From: JAJVID01 sp050247435
Lineage (GTDB): Bacteria > Acidobacteriota > Blastocatellia > RBC074
DNA: 64,000 nucleotides
Direction of reading: 5' to 3'
Assembly (NCBI GenBank): GCA_050247435.1
Contig: JBFWUF010000002.1
Location: 146,351-210,350 of the forward strand
The notes beneath the pieces were generated by a model, which was not told the origin of the DNA, searched no databases, and saw only the letters and a list, made by a program, of their open reading frames with translations. This document shows, piece by piece, positions 46,759 to 55,762 of this stretch. Each line of letters starts with the position of its first letter. Position 1 is the stretch's first letter. The position numbers and the translations under genes are program-made.

Positions 46759-48135
46759 ATGAAAACCATCAGAATTGCAAACGGGCAAGGTTTCTGGGGC
46801 GATTGGCTGGACGCTCCGATTCAACTGGTCGAGCGAGGCTCGATTGATTACCTGACGCTCGATTATCTGGCCGAGATCACGATGTCCATCATGCAGAAGC
46901 AAAAGTCGCGCGATCCGAACGCCGGTTACGCGCGCGATTTCCTGTATGTCGTCGGGCGTGTCCTGCCGAAATGCCTCGACAACAACATCAAGATCGTGGC
47001 CAACGCGGGCGGCGTCAATCCGCAAGCTTGCGTGGCGGGTTTGGCCGAAGTCGTCAAAAAGCTCGGTCTCGCGGGCAAGGTCAAAGTCGGCGTTGTCGCG
47101 GGCGATGACATCATGGACAAGCTCGACGAATTGCTGGGGCAAGGCGTTGAGTTGAAAAACATGGACACCGGCGAGCCGCTCTCGACTATTCGTGATCGGG
47201 TGGCGAGCGCAAACGTCTATTTCGGCGCGGCTCCAATCGCCGAAGCTTTAAAACAAGGCGCGCAGATCGTCGTCACTGGCCGATGCACCGACACCGGGCT
47301 GACGCTCGGCCCGATGATCCACGAGTTCGGATGGAAGCTGAACGACTGGGACAAGATCGCCGCGGGCACAATCGCCGGTCACATCATCGAATGCGGCGCT
47401 CAAACGACGGGCGGCAATTGCCAGGTTGATTGGCAAACGATCCCTGATTTCTGGGACATCGGCTACCCGATTGTCGAAGCAAGCGAAGACGGCGCGTTCG
47501 ATCTCACCAAACACGCGGGAACAGGCGGGCGCATCACCGTCGCGGGCGTCACTGAGCAGTTGATGTACGAGATGGGCGATCCGAAAAATTACATCACGCC
47601 GGACGGCGTCGCAGATTTCACGACGATCAGGCTGGAACAGGCGGGCGAGAACCGCGTTCGCGTTTCAAGCGTCAAAGGCCGCCCGGCGACCGATATGTAC
47701 AAAGTCTCGATCAGCTTCGCCGATGGATTCAAAGCCGCCGGCGGATTGATATACGCCTGGCCCGACGCTTACGCGAAGGCCAAAGCCTCCGACACGATGC
47801 TGAGAAAACGGCTCGACATGCTTGGACTGAAATTCGACGAGATTTTTTCGCAGTTCATCGGTGTCAACGCCACGCACGAGGGGTTAGCCCAAGTTTTTGG
47901 AGGAGAGCCTTCGCCTGACATCGCCGAGGTAATGCTGCGCGCCGGCGTGCGGTCGAAAGACAAAGCGGCGGTCGAAAGGTTCACCAAGGAACTCGCGCCG
48001 CTCGCGCTGAGCGGCCCGCCCACCGTGACCGGATTCGGCGGCGGACGGCCGAAAGTCGAAGAGGTCGTCGCTTACTGGCCCGCGCTCATTCCGAAATCGG
48101 CCGTCTCGCCAAAGGTAGAGGTGATCACTATCTAA
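46759..48135 (+). CDS. AtuA-family (DUF1446) acyclic terpene utilisation protein
   Basis: A 458-residue cytosolic protein of the AtuA/DUF1446 family. The start IRIANGQGFWGDWLDAPIQLVERGSIDYLTLDYLAEITMS and IVVTGRCTDTGLTLGP are typical. AtuA proteins are required for growth on citronellol-type acyclic terpenes in Pseudomonas, but their reaction is not established; distant relatives occur in many acyl-CoA degradation clusters. Near the acyl-CoA ligase and hydratase, and with MCC/GCC-like carboxylase genes elsewhere in the window, it supports isoprenoid-like or branched acid catabolism. Confidence 0.85.
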   Translation: MKTIRIANGQGFWGDWLDAPIQLVERGSIDYLTLDYLAEITMSIMQKQKSRDPNAGYARDFLYVVGRVLPKCLDNNIKIVANAGGVNPQACVAGLAEVVKKLGLAGKVKVGVVAGDDIMDKLDELLGQGVELKNMDTGEPLSTIRDRVASANVYFGAAPIAEALKQGAQIVVTGRCTDTGLTLGPMIHEFGWKLNDWDKIAAGTIAGHIIECGAQTTGGNCQVDWQTIPDFWDIGYPIVEASEDGAFDLTKHAGTGGRITVAGVTEQLMYEMGDPKNYITPDGVADFTTIRLEQAGENRVRVSSVKGRPATDMYKVSISFADGFKAAGGLIYAWPDAYAKAKASDTMLRKRLDMLGLKFDEIFSQFIGVNATHEGLAQVFGGEPSPDIAEVMLRAGVRSKDKAAVERFTKELAPLALSGPPTVTGFGGGRPKVEEVVAYWPALIPKSAVSPKVEVITI

Positions 48136-48157
48136 GTTAATGACCAATAGCGCTTCA

Positions 48158-49129
48158 TTATCGGGCGGCGTAATACCCGTCTCTCGCCCGCACGGTCAGT
48201 TTCGGCGCCCACGCCGGGCGGTTGACCCGGACCCGGATCTTTCGCCAATGTCCGTCGTATCGCTGATTGGTCGGCGCGTAGCCGAGGCTGTATTGGCGCC
48301 GCAAATCCAACGCAACGCGCGTGGCCGCCTCCTCCAATTCCGAAGCGGAGTTGACGAAAAACGCCCGCCCGCCAGTCAAACGCGAAATATCATCCAGGAT
48401 CATCTGCCCGCGCATCGCCTGCCGATGCTCGGCCTTATCGCTCGTGGTCGCGCGGTTGACGCCGACGCAATATAGCTGGACGGCGGACTCTTTCAACTGC
48501 TGGCGCAATTGATCGAGTGTGTATCGCGACGCGTTGTCCTGCCCGTCGGAAATAATCAGCAGCGCGCGTTTGTGATGGCGCCCCTGCTGAACCTTTTCGA
48601 CTCCGAGGTAGACCGCATCGTAAAGCGCCGTCTCGCCCTGCGCGCCGATGAAGTTGAGCCGCCGCTGCAATCCCTCGCCGTCGCAAAATTCCGCCAGCAA
48701 ATTGGCGCGCTGGTTGAAGCCGACCAAAAAGAAATCGTCTTCCGCGTGCCTGGCCTCGACAAAGGCCTTGAGCGCGCTGCGGGCCTGGTCGAGCTTATTG
48801 CGCATGCTGCCCGAAACGTCGAGGATCACTCCGACGCTGATCGGCGCGTCATCCGCGCTGTAATGCTCGATCGTCTGTTTGACCTTGTCTTCGTAGACCT
48901 CGATGTCGCGGGGCGCTAGCCCCGCGACCGCGCGTCCGTCGCGGTCGGTCACTGTGACAGTCAGATTGACGAGTTCTGTCCGCTCGCGGACGACGATTGG
49001 TTGCTGATTAATGATGGGTTTTGTCTTGGATCCGTTCGGCGGCGAATGCTGCCCGAAGGCTGACGCGCAACCTCCGAGCAGCAAGCAGCACACGGCCAGC
49101 TTGCTGGCGCAAGAAATCGGTTTTTTCAT
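48158..49129 (-). CDS. VWFA-related acidobacterial-type VWA domain protein (exported)
   Basis: A 323-residue protein from ATG 49129 (AGGAGT upstream), with a lipoprotein-like signal (LAVCCLLLGGCASAFGQ). The VWA domain carries an MIDAS motif (ILDVSGSMRNK, D-x-S-x-S). The preceding VNLTVTVTDRDGRAVAGLAPRDIEVYED belongs to the VWFA-related acidobacterial domain family. It probably binds divalent metal and a protein partner at the cell surface. The family is mostly restricted to Acidobacteriota, which supports the taxonomic inference. No nearby partner is obvious. Confidence 0.9.
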   Translation of the reverse strand: MKKPISCASKLAVCCLLLGGCASAFGQHSPPNGSKTKPIINQQPIVVRERTELVNLTVTVTDRDGRAVAGLAPRDIEVYEDKVKQTIEHYSADDAPISVGVILDVSGSMRNKLDQARSALKAFVEARHAEDDFFLVGFNQRANLLAEFCDGEGLQRRLNFIGAQGETALYDAVYLGVEKVQQGRHHKRALLIISDGQDNASRYTLDQLRQQLKESAVQLYCVGVNRATTSDKAEHRQAMRGQMILDDISRLTGGRAFFVNSASELEEAATRVALDLRRQYSLGYAPTNQRYDGHWRKIRVRVNRPAWAPKLTVRARDGYYAAR

Positions 49130-49393
49130 GATGGACTCCTGAACTTTTTTTACCGGCCTGGCCTCTTGATGAAGGCTTGTTGACGGGCGCTGATTTCGCA
49201 CTCAGCGCCCACGCCCGTCCGCCGTGTTTTATATTCACTGCCTCGGACTTCATCTGATTACCGGAGGAAATCCGATGGCGGAATTCTGCGCCAGCATGAT
49301 CGCGCTAGCAACCTGCGTAGCCAAGCCCAACGCGACCAAATTTGAAGTTGTTTGAAGCAGGATCCATGACGGGGCGCCGTAGCGGGTACTTGG

Positions 49394-51031
49394 CTACTCT
49401 GGAACGCGCGACGGCAGTCGCGGCGGCCCCGCGACAACAAAAACGTCGAAGGCGTTGTTGGCGTCAGATGCGACAATATCAGGCGCGTCGCTGTCGAAAG
49501 CGATGACGCGCCCGTCTGCGCTGATGTCCGCTGTCAGCGAACGGCCCGCGCCGCTGACGCCTAGCCGATTCCGGCTCACGAGCGCTGTCTTTCCCGCCCG
49601 CAGATCCCGCACGAAGATGTCATCCAGTTGGTTGAAATCGTTAGCGGCGAGGTCTGGAGCCGTGCTGCGAAAAACCAGGAAGCGGCCATCCGCGCTGAAA
49701 TCCGCCGCGACGGACGAAAACAACCCGGAGCCGCCCACGCTGGCCGCCATGGCGCTGACCAGCGCCGTCTCGCCCTTCTTCAGATCGCGGACGAACACGT
49801 CCAGGCGCGATCCGTCGGTTTTATTCGCCGCCAGGTCAACCGCCGTGCTGCTGAACGCGACGTAGCGGCCGTTCGGACTGATGATCGGGTTGTGCGCATT
49901 GACTCCGGCGCCGCCGCTGGTCCCACCGTTATCACCCGTTAAATTGACGCTCGCCATCTTCGTCACGCCGGTCTGCAAGTCGCGCACGAAGATGTCAGCC
50001 TGCTCCGTGCGGTCGTTGGCGACCAGGTCCGTGGCGAAACTTCTAAACGCGACGAAGCGGCCGTCGGCGCTCATTGACGGCTGATGCGAGCCTTGGACGC
50101 CGCCGTTGTCGCCTTTGAGGTTGACGCTAACCAGCGTTGTGGCGCCGTTCAGCAGGTCGCGGACGAAGACGTCTTCCAAGCCGTTCGTCCCGTCGCAACG
50201 CCCGAAACAGACGCGATCATTTTCGACCAGGTCGTTCGCGTAGCTGGCGAAGACGACGAAGCGTCCGTCGGCGCTGATCACGGGCGCGAAGTTGAAAAAG
50301 CCGCCGCTGGTCAGCGGCGTGCGATTGCCGCTGGCCTGCCCCTTGGTGTTGACGCTGATCAAGACGGTCTTTTCGGCCACTACGTCGCGGACGAAGAGAT
50401 CGGCTGAATCGTTCTTATCGTTCTCTACCAGATCCCGCGCTTCGCTGGTAAAGAGCGCGTACCGGCCATCGGCGCTAACGCCGTACAGATTGACGAACAG
50501 CGCGCCGCCCCGGCTCGGCTGGCCGGCTGAATTGACCGTCACCAACCGCGTCACGCCCGTTTGCAGGTCGTGGACGAAGATGTCCTTCGCGCCGTTGTCA
50601 TCGCCCGCGATCAAGTCGCCGGCGAAACTCTCGAACGCGACGAAACGCCCGTCGGCGCTCAGGCGCGGCGCAACGGACGGCCCATTGCCGGTAGCTGTTC
50701 CGTCGCGATTGACGCTGACCAAAATCGTCTTGCCTAACAGCCGGTCGCGCACAAAGACATCAGTCGCAAAGTTGCCGTCGCTCACATCCGAAACCACATC
50801 ACCAGCTTGGCTTTGGAACAGCACGAAACGTCCGTCACCGCTCAGCGACGAACGCGGCGAGTCCGCGTTGAGATATGAATCGGCGCCGGCCACGCCGCCC
50901 GTAAAGCCGCTGGCGCTGATCAAGACCGGGGCCTTACCAGGCCGCCGTGGCGCGCTCTGAGCGTTGATCGGCGGCGCGGGGATGGACGACAAAATCAGCG
51001 ACACAAGGACAATCAACTTATGAGATTTCAC
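49394..51031 (-). CDS. Exported beta-propeller protein with eight PD40/TolB-like repeats
   Basis: A 545-residue secreted protein (signal LIVLVSLILSSIPAPPINAQ). It carries eight repeats of a roughly 50-residue unit beginning S-A-D-G-R-F-V-x-F and ending D-x-F-V-R-D-L, characteristic of PD40/TolB-type propeller blades. The fourth blade has an insertion (NDRVCFGRCDGTNGLED). The repeats are conserved throughout, so the propeller is probably functional. The protein could be a periplasmic or surface binding scaffold. It is downstream of the repeat-peptide gene on the same strand, 218 bases apart. Confidence 0.85.
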   Translation of the reverse strand: MKSHKLIVLVSLILSSIPAPPINAQSAPRRPGKAPVLISASGFTGGVAGADSYLNADSPRSSLSGDGRFVLFQSQAGDVVSDVSDGNFATDVFVRDRLLGKTILVSVNRDGTATGNGPSVAPRLSADGRFVAFESFAGDLIAGDDNGAKDIFVHDLQTGVTRLVTVNSAGQPSRGGALFVNLYGVSADGRYALFTSEARDLVENDKNDSADLFVRDVVAEKTVLISVNTKGQASGNRTPLTSGGFFNFAPVISADGRFVVFASYANDLVENDRVCFGRCDGTNGLEDVFVRDLLNGATTLVSVNLKGDNGGVQGSHQPSMSADGRFVAFRSFATDLVANDRTEQADIFVRDLQTGVTKMASVNLTGDNGGTSGGAGVNAHNPIISPNGRYVAFSSTAVDLAANKTDGSRLDVFVRDLKKGETALVSAMAASVGGSGLFSSVAADFSADGRFLVFRSTAPDLAANDFNQLDDIFVRDLRAGKTALVSRNRLGVSGAGRSLTADISADGRVIAFDSDAPDIVASDANNAFDVFVVAGPPRLPSRVPE

Positions 51032-51145
51032 TGCCCCCTCCTCTCACACATGCGAAATTTCGTGGCGATTTCCATCACCCTTGCGCAATTTTTTGGTTCA
51101 ATGCGGCGCCTTTTTTTCAATCGCGCATTCGAGCGGGAAAGTGAG

Positions 51146-51176
51146 GAGGTGTGGAGCCATTGCGGCCCCACACCTC
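51146..51176 (-). terminator. Hairpin downstream of the repeat-peptide gene
   Basis: GAGGTGTGG (51146-51154) and CCACACCTC (51168-51176) can pair. The hairpin lies about 74 bases past the stop of the 51250-51618 gene. There is no immediate T-run, so a termination role is tentative. Confidence 0.4.
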
Positions 51177-51249
51177 AACGCGGAGTTACCGCCGAGTGAA
51201 CCTCGGCCCGGCCCCCTGCTCCGGCCATAACATTCAACCCACGCGCCGC

Positions 51250-51618
51250 CTAGTTGTGGCTGCGCTGAGGCGGCGGAACAGGCACGGCAGGAGTTCCGGC
51301 CTTGATATTGCTCTTAACACTCAAGCCCTGGCTCGTACGCGCCACCGTCTGGTTGTGGTTATATGTCATCGAGCCAGCTTTGACGCCGCTCTTGACCTTC
51401 AAGCCGCGCGCCAGTGTCTGGTTATGGTTGGGGTTGCTGGGAATGACTCCGCCCGCCTTGACGCTGCTCTTGACCTTCAAGCCACGCGACAATGTCTGGT
51501 TGTGGTTCACCGACTTCCCGCCAGCTTTGACGCCGCTCTTGACCTTCAAGCCGCGCGCCACCGTCTGGTTGTGGTTGAACCTGAGCCCACCAGCTTTCAA
51601 GTTAGTTTTGATCTTCAT
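51250..51618 (-). CDS. Five-unit tandem repeat protein (KVKSGVKAGG...NHNQT)
   Basis: The 122-residue protein consists almost entirely of five imperfect units of 23-26 residues: [LM]K[VI]K[ST]xxKAGG, a short variable stretch, then NHNQT[VL]xRG. The linkers between KAGG and NHNQT vary (LRF, KSV, VIPSNP, SMTY). The last unit lacks NHNQT and ends in a Pro-rich tail, PVPPPQRSHN. It is highly basic, with no signal peptide, no Cys and no membrane segment. The unit repetition recalls multi-core precursor peptides, but no processing enzyme is adjacent. It lies after an ECF sigma-kinase pair on the same strand. A nucleic-acid-binding role is the alternative. Confidence 0.75.
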   Translation of the reverse strand: MKIKTNLKAGGLRFNHNQTVARGLKVKSGVKAGGKSVNHNQTLSRGLKVKSSVKAGGVIPSNPNHNQTLARGLKVKSGVKAGSMTYNHNQTVARTSQGLSVKSNIKAGTPAVPVPPPQRSHN

Positions 51619-51823
51619 ACGTTATCTTCTCCTTCTTTGAAAATTTGTGGTTATCAGCGGCGAACATCGCCGCTCACCTAGACAGGCGAAAAAGAAAGGC
51701 GAAGTTGCTAGTCGCGAGAATTATTTTTGGTTTGCGCGTTCGGGCAGTAAATGTGAGGTTTGCGAAGCGGGCGATCGAACAGGCGGGCTGGGAAATGTTT
51801 TGCGGGTCGGGGCAAGTGATTGA

Positions 51824-54490
51824 TTATCGCTTCTTCGGCGCTCCCTGGGATTTCTCTTTGGCCCGGGCGAAGGCGCGGTATTGGTCCGCCTTGCCGGGTT
51901 TGCCCCAGGACTCGTAGAGTTCGATGAGACGGCTGGCGGCCTTCTGTGTCAACGCATGCCGCTCTCCCCTGGCGCTCTTCAGCCCGGCGTAACCGGCCAG
52001 CAATTGTTCTTCGGCCTCGCGGTAGCGCCTGAGTTTGATATAGCACGCTCCCAGGTTGCTTCGACTTCTATTGATCAACGAGATATCCGGTTTGAGGGAT
52101 TTCCGGTAGACGCTAATCGCCCGCCGGTACATTAGCTCGGCGCCGTCGTACTCGCCCTTGTCGTAGAGCAATCCGGCCAGATTGTTCAGGCTGGTGGCAA
52201 CCTCCGGGCGCTCCTCACCCAATACCTTGCGCCGGATCGCCAGCGCCTGCCGGAACAAGGCTTCGGCTCCCACGTAATCCTTCTTGGCCTGCAACAACGT
52301 CGCCAGATTGTTCATCGTGATGGTCACACGCGGGTGCTCCTCGCTCAGTACCCGGCGGCGGATCGCCAGCGTCTGCCGGTAGAGCCGCTCGGCCTCATCG
52401 TACTCGCGCAAGTCCTGCAACAAGGACGCCAGGTTGCCCAGACTGATGGCCACGTCCGGGTGCTCTTCGCCAAGGAGTTTGCGCCGCATCGCCAGCGCCT
52501 CCCGGAACAACGGCTCAGCTCCCTTGTAGTCTCCTTTTTCCTGCAACATCGCGGCCAGGTTGTTCAGATTGATGGCCACGCGCGGGTGATCCGCCCCCAG
52601 CAGTTTGCGCCGCATCTCCAGCGCCTGCCGGTACAACGATTCGGCCTCATCGAACTTGCCTTGTTCGCTCAACAATCGCCCCAGGTCGTTGAGGCTCTCG
52701 GCCACGTCCGAATGCTCTTCTCCGAGCAGCTTGCGCCGCATCGCCAGCGCTTCCCGGAGCAACGGCTCGGTCTCCCCGAGGTTCCCCCTTTCTCGCAACG
52801 TCGAAGCCAGGTTGTTCAGGCTCTCGGCCACGTCCTTGTGCTCGACGCCGAGCAGCTTGCGCCGCATCGCCAGCGATTCGCGGAACAGCGATTCGCTCCC
52901 CTCGTAGTCGCCTTTTAAATACACTACCTCCGCCAGATGATTCAGGCTGGCCGCCACATCCGGGTGCTCCGGCCCCAGCGATTGCCGCCGGAGCTTCAGC
53001 GCCTCCTCCAGCAGCGGCTGCGCCCGGTCGTAGGAGCCAATGCTTTGATACAACCGGCCGATCGTATCCATTAACCGCGCTTGAACCTCCGGCTGATCTT
53101 TCAATTCCCGGACGACTTTTTCCGCGCCCTGGTCCAGGAGTTCCCTGGCCGTAATGACATTGCCACTGGACTTGCTCGGATCGGCGATTTCAAACAAGGT
53201 CACGAGCGAGCGCGTCACCGCCTCGGCCGTGGCCGCCTCTTGATTGGCCCGGTCTCGTTCTCGGGCGATGAACGCCGCCTGGATGGTCATCGCGACCGCC
53301 AGGATCGCCAGCAGCGCCAGAATGATCACTCCCGCCTTGTGCCGGCGGGCGAACTTCCCCGCCCGATAGCCGAACGTGTCCTTACGGGCCACGACCGGCA
53401 GCCCCTCCAGATGCCGCCGGATGTCTTCGGAAAACTGCTCGACCGATTGATACCGGCGCTCCGGCTCTTTGCGCATCGCCATCATGACGATGTTGTCCAG
53501 ATCGCCCGCGAGTCGGCGGGCCAATCTGGCGGGCGCTCCGGTCATCCGGCCCACGACCTTGCTAGGCTCCTCGGTTTCGGTGTCCCGGATTGCGCGCTCG
53601 ATTTCAGCGGGCGAGGAGGTCTTAAACTGATACGGCCGCCGCCCGGTCAGCAATTCATAAAGCAGCACGCCGAGCGAGTAAACATCGGTCGTCGTGGCGA
53701 CGGCCAGCCCGCGCGCCTGTTCCGGGCTGGCGTAATCGGGAGTCATCATTCGGTACGCGGTTTCGGTTTGAGTAACGGCCTCGCGCGGATCGGGCATGAG
53801 CAACTTGGCGATGCCGAAATCGAGAAGCTTCGGCGCGCCATCATCGGCGACCAGGATGTTGCTCGGTTTGAGATCGCGGTGGATGACCAGGTTCTGGTGC
53901 GCGTACTGCACGGCGGAACAGACTTCGCGGAAGAGCTTCAGTTTGTCGTTGAGCGAAAGCCCGCGACCATGGCAATAATTTGTGATCGGCTCGCCCGCGA
54001 CAAACTCCATCACGAAGTAGGGCAGGCCGTTGGGCGTGGCGCCGCCGTCGAACACGCGCGCGATGCGCGGATGATCGAGCGAGGCCAGAATTTGGCGCTC
54101 GCGCAGGAAGCGTCCGCGCACGAAGTCGGTATCCATCCCGCGCTTGATAACCTTGATCGCGACTTGCTGATCGAACTGCCCGTCGTCGCGCGCCGCCTCG
54201 TAAACCGCGCCCATGCCGCCGCGCCCGATCAAGCGCGTGACGCGGTAGGCTCCGATGCGCTCTCCCGTCAGATCGTCTTTCGGCTCGGCGGTGAATGAAA
54301 GCGCGGCGCTCGCGATCGGGTCTTCGATAAAGCCTTCCGAGGTTTCATACGCGAGCAGTGAGAGCATCTCGCGCCGCAATTCCTCATCGTCGCCGCTGAC
54401 TCGCGTCAAATAAGCTTCGCGTTCGGCGGCCGGACGATCAATCACGGCGCGAAAGAGGTCTTCAATGCGGCGCCATCGTTCAGGGTTCAT
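51824..54490 (-). CDS. Ser/Thr protein kinase with membrane helix and nine TPR repeats
   Basis: About 888 residues from ATG 54490. The kinase domain (roughly 75-370) is complete: GRGGMGAVYEAARD, VAIKVIKRG, HRDLKPSNILV, KLLDFGIAKL and MMTPDYASPEQARG. A membrane helix follows (VIILALLAILAVAMTIQAAF). Then come nine 42-residue kinesin-light-chain-type TPR units (such as LFRESLAMRRKLLGVEHKDV), which bind a partner outside the cytoplasm. The start overlaps the ECF sigma-factor stop by 11 bases, so synthesis is coupled. This pairing suggests that the kinase controls the sigma factor, as reported for some ECF groups that use kinases instead of anti-sigma factors. The partner is unknown. Confidence 0.9.
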   Translation of the reverse strand: MNPERWRRIEDLFRAVIDRPAAEREAYLTRVSGDDEELRREMLSLLAYETSEGFIEDPIASAALSFTAEPKDDLTGERIGAYRVTRLIGRGGMGAVYEAARDDGQFDQQVAIKVIKRGMDTDFVRGRFLRERQILASLDHPRIARVFDGGATPNGLPYFVMEFVAGEPITNYCHGRGLSLNDKLKLFREVCSAVQYAHQNLVIHRDLKPSNILVADDGAPKLLDFGIAKLLMPDPREAVTQTETAYRMMTPDYASPEQARGLAVATTTDVYSLGVLLYELLTGRRPYQFKTSSPAEIERAIRDTETEEPSKVVGRMTGAPARLARRLAGDLDNIVMMAMRKEPERRYQSVEQFSEDIRRHLEGLPVVARKDTFGYRAGKFARRHKAGVIILALLAILAVAMTIQAAFIARERDRANQEAATAEAVTRSLVTLFEIADPSKSSGNVITARELLDQGAEKVVRELKDQPEVQARLMDTIGRLYQSIGSYDRAQPLLEEALKLRRQSLGPEHPDVAASLNHLAEVVYLKGDYEGSESLFRESLAMRRKLLGVEHKDVAESLNNLASTLRERGNLGETEPLLREALAMRRKLLGEEHSDVAESLNDLGRLLSEQGKFDEAESLYRQALEMRRKLLGADHPRVAINLNNLAAMLQEKGDYKGAEPLFREALAMRRKLLGEEHPDVAISLGNLASLLQDLREYDEAERLYRQTLAIRRRVLSEEHPRVTITMNNLATLLQAKKDYVGAEALFRQALAIRRKVLGEERPEVATSLNNLAGLLYDKGEYDGAELMYRRAISVYRKSLKPDISLINRSRSNLGACYIKLRRYREAEEQLLAGYAGLKSARGERHALTQKAASRLIELYESWGKPGKADQYRAFARAKEKSQGAPKKR

Positions 54491-55088
54491 GGCGGGGTTC
54501 CTGGCAGGGTTCTTCGCGGGATTCCTGTTCCATTTCGCGTCGCAGCCACATCCGCGCCAGCCGCATCTCGTAGGTGATCGTTGGGACAGAGAGACCAAGC
54601 GCCTCAGCCGTCTCCTCCAGACTCAAACCGGCGAAATAGCGCAGCTCGATGATGCTGACTTTGCGTTCGTCGAACTTGGCCAATGCGGTTAACGCATCGT
54701 CCAGCGCCACGAGTTCAGCGGCCTTCTCCCCGGCTAAAGTCAAAGCTTCATCGAGTGAAAATTTCCGCTCTCCGCCGCCACGTTTGTCCGCCGCGCGCGC
54801 GCGCGCGTGTTCGACCAGTATCTGGCGCATCAACTGCGCCGCGACGCCGTAAAAATGCCTGCGGCTCTGCCATTCCGGGAAATCCTGTTTGACCAATCGG
54901 AGGTAGGCTTCGTTGATGAGCGCCGTCGGTTGCAGTGTATGATCGGCGCGTTCGCGCCGCAGATAACTGTCGGCGAGCTTGCGCAGTTCCTGATAGACGA
55001 TCGGCATAAGTTGATCCATCGCGGCGCGGTCGCCCTGGCTCCATCGGCGCAGCAGGTGAGTGATTTCATTGGGCGGCGGCGTTTGCAT
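54480..55088 (-). CDS. ECF-type RNA polymerase sigma factor paired with a TPR kinase
   Basis: A 202-residue sigma factor of the same ECF subfamily as 18446-18997. Region 2 is MDQLMPIVYQELRKLADSYL; the HTLQPTALINEAYLRL block and the RQILVEHARARAADKRGGG link precede a region 4 with SIIELRYFAGLSLEETAEAL and GLSVPTITYEMRL. No anti-sigma gene is adjacent. The downstream gene is a TPR kinase that overlaps its last 11 bases. The final 12 codons form a short tandem repeat (E-E-P-C-Q-E-P-R-H-E-P). It may be regulated by phosphorylation; this is inference. Confidence 0.92.
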   Translation of the reverse strand: MQTPPPNEITHLLRRWSQGDRAAMDQLMPIVYQELRKLADSYLRRERADHTLQPTALINEAYLRLVKQDFPEWQSRRHFYGVAAQLMRQILVEHARARAADKRGGGERKFSLDEALTLAGEKAAELVALDDALTALAKFDERKVSIIELRYFAGLSLEETAEALGLSVPTITYEMRLARMWLRREMEQESREEPCQEPRHEP

Positions 55089-55352
55089 CTGCGGTTCGTC
55101 TTAGCCCGGCGAAGGAAGCGGCCACGCAAAATGCGAAGTCGCGATGAACTGAATGCGATTGGTTTTAACCTCCGGCATTCTGTTATCGCGGCCAGAAAAC
55201 TGTCAAGCGTTAGCCTCTCTCCAAAAATGTTTGTTTCGGGGTTGGCCGATTGGCCCATGAAATCCGCCATCTGCTTGCGTTGTCGCGGTCAACCGCGGGA
55301 ACTTTTGCATTCGCGCTTCCCGTCATTTACTCTTCGATCAGAGGTAACAACG

Positions 55353-55739
55353 ATGGAGATCAAAACGGTTCTGACACCAAACGCGCCCACGCCCGCCGGG
55401 CATTATTCACAAGCCGTCGTCCACAACGGCCTGGTTTACGTCGCCGGGCAACTGCCGCTTAATCCGAAGACCGGCGAGAAGAAACTCGGCTCGATTGAAG
55501 AACAAGCGGAACAGACGCTCAACAACGTGCGCGCAATCTTGCAGGCCGCAGGCAGCGATTTGAACCGTGTGCTGAAGATGACGGTTTATATTTCCGACAT
55601 CTCGCTCTGGGGCAAAGTCAACGAAGTCTACACCCGCGTGATGGGCGAGCATCGCCCGGCGCGAGCCGTCGTGCCGGTGAAGGATTTACACCACGGATTC
55701 CAGATCGAGATCGAAGCAATCGCGGCAGTCGGCGCATGA
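55353..55739 (+). CDS. ridA: RidA family reactive intermediate deaminase
   Basis: A 128-residue protein of the RidA/YjgF family. It shows the typical APTPAGHYSQAVVHNGLVYVAGQLPLNP start, LNNVRAILQAAGSDLNRVLKMTVYISD in the middle and the RPARAVVPVKDLHHGFQIEIEAIA end, where the Arg binds carboxylates. RidA hydrolyses reactive enamines/imines such as 2-aminoacrylate made by PLP enzymes. It is trimeric and cytosolic. GAGGTAA precedes the ATG. It is probably independent of the downstream hopanoid-type genes. Confidence 0.93.
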   Translation: MEIKTVLTPNAPTPAGHYSQAVVHNGLVYVAGQLPLNPKTGEKKLGSIEEQAEQTLNNVRAILQAAGSDLNRVLKMTVYISDISLWGKVNEVYTRVMGEHRPARAVVPVKDLHHGFQIEIEAIAAVGA

Positions 55740-55762
55740 CAGCCTCTTGACGCCTCTTGCCT

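Noticed and set aside
49275..49355. Short plus-strand ORF (26 residues, MAEFCASMIALATCV...) with GGAGG upstream in the 49130-49393 gap
   Set aside because: It is too short to support by sequence alone and has no recognisable motif. The ribosome site alone is not enough.
51340..51600. CRISPR array in the region of regular repeats
   Set aside because: The repeats of 69-78 bases are in frame with a coding gene and conserved at amino-acid level. Units are directly adjoining without spacers of constant length.
53081..54298. 405-residue plus-strand frame opposite the TPR kinase
   Set aside because: It is antisense to a kinase with complete motifs and has no recognisable domain of its own.
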